Source: an uncultured Planctomycetota bacterium (GTDB taxonomy: Bacteria > Planctomycetota > UBA1135 > UBA2386). Taken from it: a stretch of DNA of 6,750 nt. This document shows, one piece after another, positions 5,576 through 6,750 of the stretch; positions within the stretch are counted from its first letter, which is position 1, and each line of letters opens with the position of its first letter. Below the pieces are notes generated by a model, which saw only the letters and a program-made list of their open reading frames with translations, had not been told where the DNA came from and made no database searches. The position numbers and the translations under genes are program-made. Where the stretch lies: the NCBI GenBank assembly GCA_903925435.1, contig CAIYFF010000236.1, forward strand, positions 1 to 6,750, written 5' to 3'.

Positions 5576-6750
5576 ATGACGACCAACGTTCCTGCTTACG
5601 AGGTGCACGCCGGCGAGCACGGCGGAGCGAAGCCCAACTTCCTGAATGTCACGAAGGGCTTCATGTCCTGGGCTGCGACCCTGGACCACAAGCGCATCGG
5701 CATCATGTATCTGATCGGCGTGACGGCGGCCTTCCTCGCGGGCGGCCTCTTCGCGCTGTTGGTCCGTCTGCACCTTTGGGAGCCGACGGGCGCGTTGTTC
5801 GACAACGCGACCTACAACCAGATCTTCACCCTGCATGGCGCCTTCATGGTGTTCATCTTCGTGATCCCGGCGATCCCCGGGTCACTTGGAAACATCGTGC
5901 TGCCGATCATGCTCGGAGCGAAAGACGTCGCGCTGCCGCGACTCAATCTCCTGAGCTTCTACCTGTGGGTCACCGGCACCTGCTTCGCGCTCTACGCGAT
6001 CCTCGCAGGCGGCTTCGACACGGGCTGGACGTTCTACGCGCCATACAGCCTCTACACGAACCAAGCGGTCATCTCGATCGGGCTCGGCATCTTCATCCTC
6101 GGCTTCAGCTCGATCTTCACCGGCCTCAACTTCATCGTCACGACGCACAAGCTGCGCGCCCCGGGCATGACCTGGTTCCGCATGCCGCTGTTCGTCTGGG
6201 CGATCTACGCGACTTCGATCCTGCAGGTCCTCGCGACGCCGGTGCTCGGCATCACGATTCTGCTCGTGGCGTTCGAACGCCTCTACGGCGTCGGCATCTT
6301 CGATCCTCGCCTTGGCGGCGACCCGGTGCTGTTCGAACACTTCTTCTGGTTCTACAGCCACCCCGCGGTCTACATCATGGTGCTGCCGGCCTTCGGCATC
6401 ATCAGTGAGCTGGTCACGGTCCACAGCCGCAAGCCGCTGTTCGGCTACAAGCTCATCGCGTTCAGCTCGATCGCGATCGCAGTGATCAGCTTCCTCGTGT
6501 GGGGCCACCACATGTTCACCAGCGGTCAGTCGACGTACGCGATGTTCGCGTTCTCGTTCTTGACCTTCTTCGTGGCGATTCCGACCGCCATCAAGGAGTT
6601 CAGCTGGGTCGCGACGATCTGGAAGGGCTCGATCGCGATGAACTCGCCGATGCTCTACACGCTGGCGTTCCTGATCATCTTCGCGATCGGCGGCCTGACG
6701 GGCGTGATCCTCGGATCGCTCAACGTCGACATCCACCTGCACGACACCTA
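5576..6750 (+). CDS. coxA: Cytochrome c oxidase subunit I, A2-type haem-copper oxidase (3' truncated)
   Basis: 391 complete codons are visible and the frame runs off the window; full-length subunit I is usually over 500 residues. This is the catalytic, proton-pumping subunit that reduces O2. Visible markers: ATLDHKRIG (34-42), low-spin haem ligand H87 in TLHGAFMVF, and CuB ligands H262, H311 and H312 with the cross-linking tyrosine Y266. K-channel residues S277, T337 and K340 are present, as is the D-channel entrance aspartate D117 in GAKDVALPRLN. The usual glutamate two residues after H262 is alanine (A264), and the motif reads YSHPAVY (260-266), the A2-type signature. The haem a3 ligand and second haem a ligand lie beyond the window. 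ATG 5576 has only a weak GAGAG (5564-5568) upstream and is ten bases after coxB. Residues 1-30 are hydrophilic, with H11 and H15. Confidence 0.96.
   Translation, partial: MTTNVPAYEVHAGEHGGAKPNFLNVTKGFMSWAATLDHKRIGIMYLIGVTAAFLAGGLFALLVRLHLWEPTGALFDNATYNQIFTLHGAFMVFIFVIPAIPGSLGNIVLPIMLGAKDVALPRLNLLSFYLWVTGTCFALYAILAGGFDTGWTFYAPYSLYTNQAVISIGLGIFILGFSSIFTGLNFIVTTHKLRAPGMTWFRMPLFVWAIYATSILQVLATPVLGITILLVAFERLYGVGIFDPRLGGDPVLFEHFFWFYSHPAVYIMVLPAFGIISELVTVHSRKPLFGYKLIAFSSIAIAVISFLVWGHHMFTSGQSTYAMFAFSFLTFFVAIPTAIKEFSWVATIWKGSIAMNSPMLYTLAFLIIFAIGGLTGVILGSLNVDIHLHDT

Noticed and set aside
5882..6742. A long minus-strand open frame opposite coxA (and a similar one at 4303-5283 opposite SCO/coxB)
   Set aside because: Both are antisense shadows of clear oxidase genes, with the same Arg/Asp/Glu-rich composition and no recognisable domain.

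Overview
The window is a dense, all-plus-strand piece of an aerobic respiratory operon. It carries the distal part of an alternative complex III (ACIII; ActC end, ActD, ActE, ActF), a small single-span membrane protein, a SCO-type copper chaperone, and the first two subunits of a caa3-type cytochrome c oxidase (CoxB with a fused cytochrome c domain, then CoxA). Both ends cut through genes: actC lacks its beginning and coxA lacks its end. actA and actB are expected upstream, and the rest of coxA plus coxC/coxD-type genes downstream, but neither can be seen here.

Layout: 1-669 actC 3' part; 686-1219 actD; 1216-1833 actE; 1837-3195 actF; 3214-3513 small membrane protein; 3510-4406 SCO protein; 4407-4506 a 100-base gap with a good hairpin and a possible 35-codon ORF; 4507-5565 coxB; 5576 to the window end coxA. 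Junctions are tight (16, -4, 3, 18, -4, 100 and 10 bases), so the genes are probably co-transcribed and partly translationally coupled. No promoter or terminator is convincing, as expected for the inside of an operon.

How the parts work together: ACIII oxidises membrane quinol and passes electrons to haem c groups, the ActE lipoprotein being one of the carriers. Electrons then reach the cytochrome c domain fused to CoxB, its CuA centre, and the haem/CuB centre of CoxA, where O2 is reduced. The SCO protein is the likely copper donor for CuA. CoxA has a YSHPAV motif in place of the usual HPEV glutamate, which marks an A2-type haem-copper oxidase. The set resembles the ACIII-caa3 arrangement known from Rhodothermus marinus.

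Organism: GC-rich, Gram-negative (lipoprotein and periplasmic c-type cytochrome features), aerobic. ACIII with an A2-type caa3 oxidase occurs in several phyla (Bacteroidota/Rhodothermota, Planctomycetota, Acidobacteriota, Myxococcota and others). The sequence alone does not let me choose among them. I see no mobile element, CRISPR array, RNA gene or wholly new system. The least explained parts are the 99-residue membrane protein and the SCO-coxB gap.
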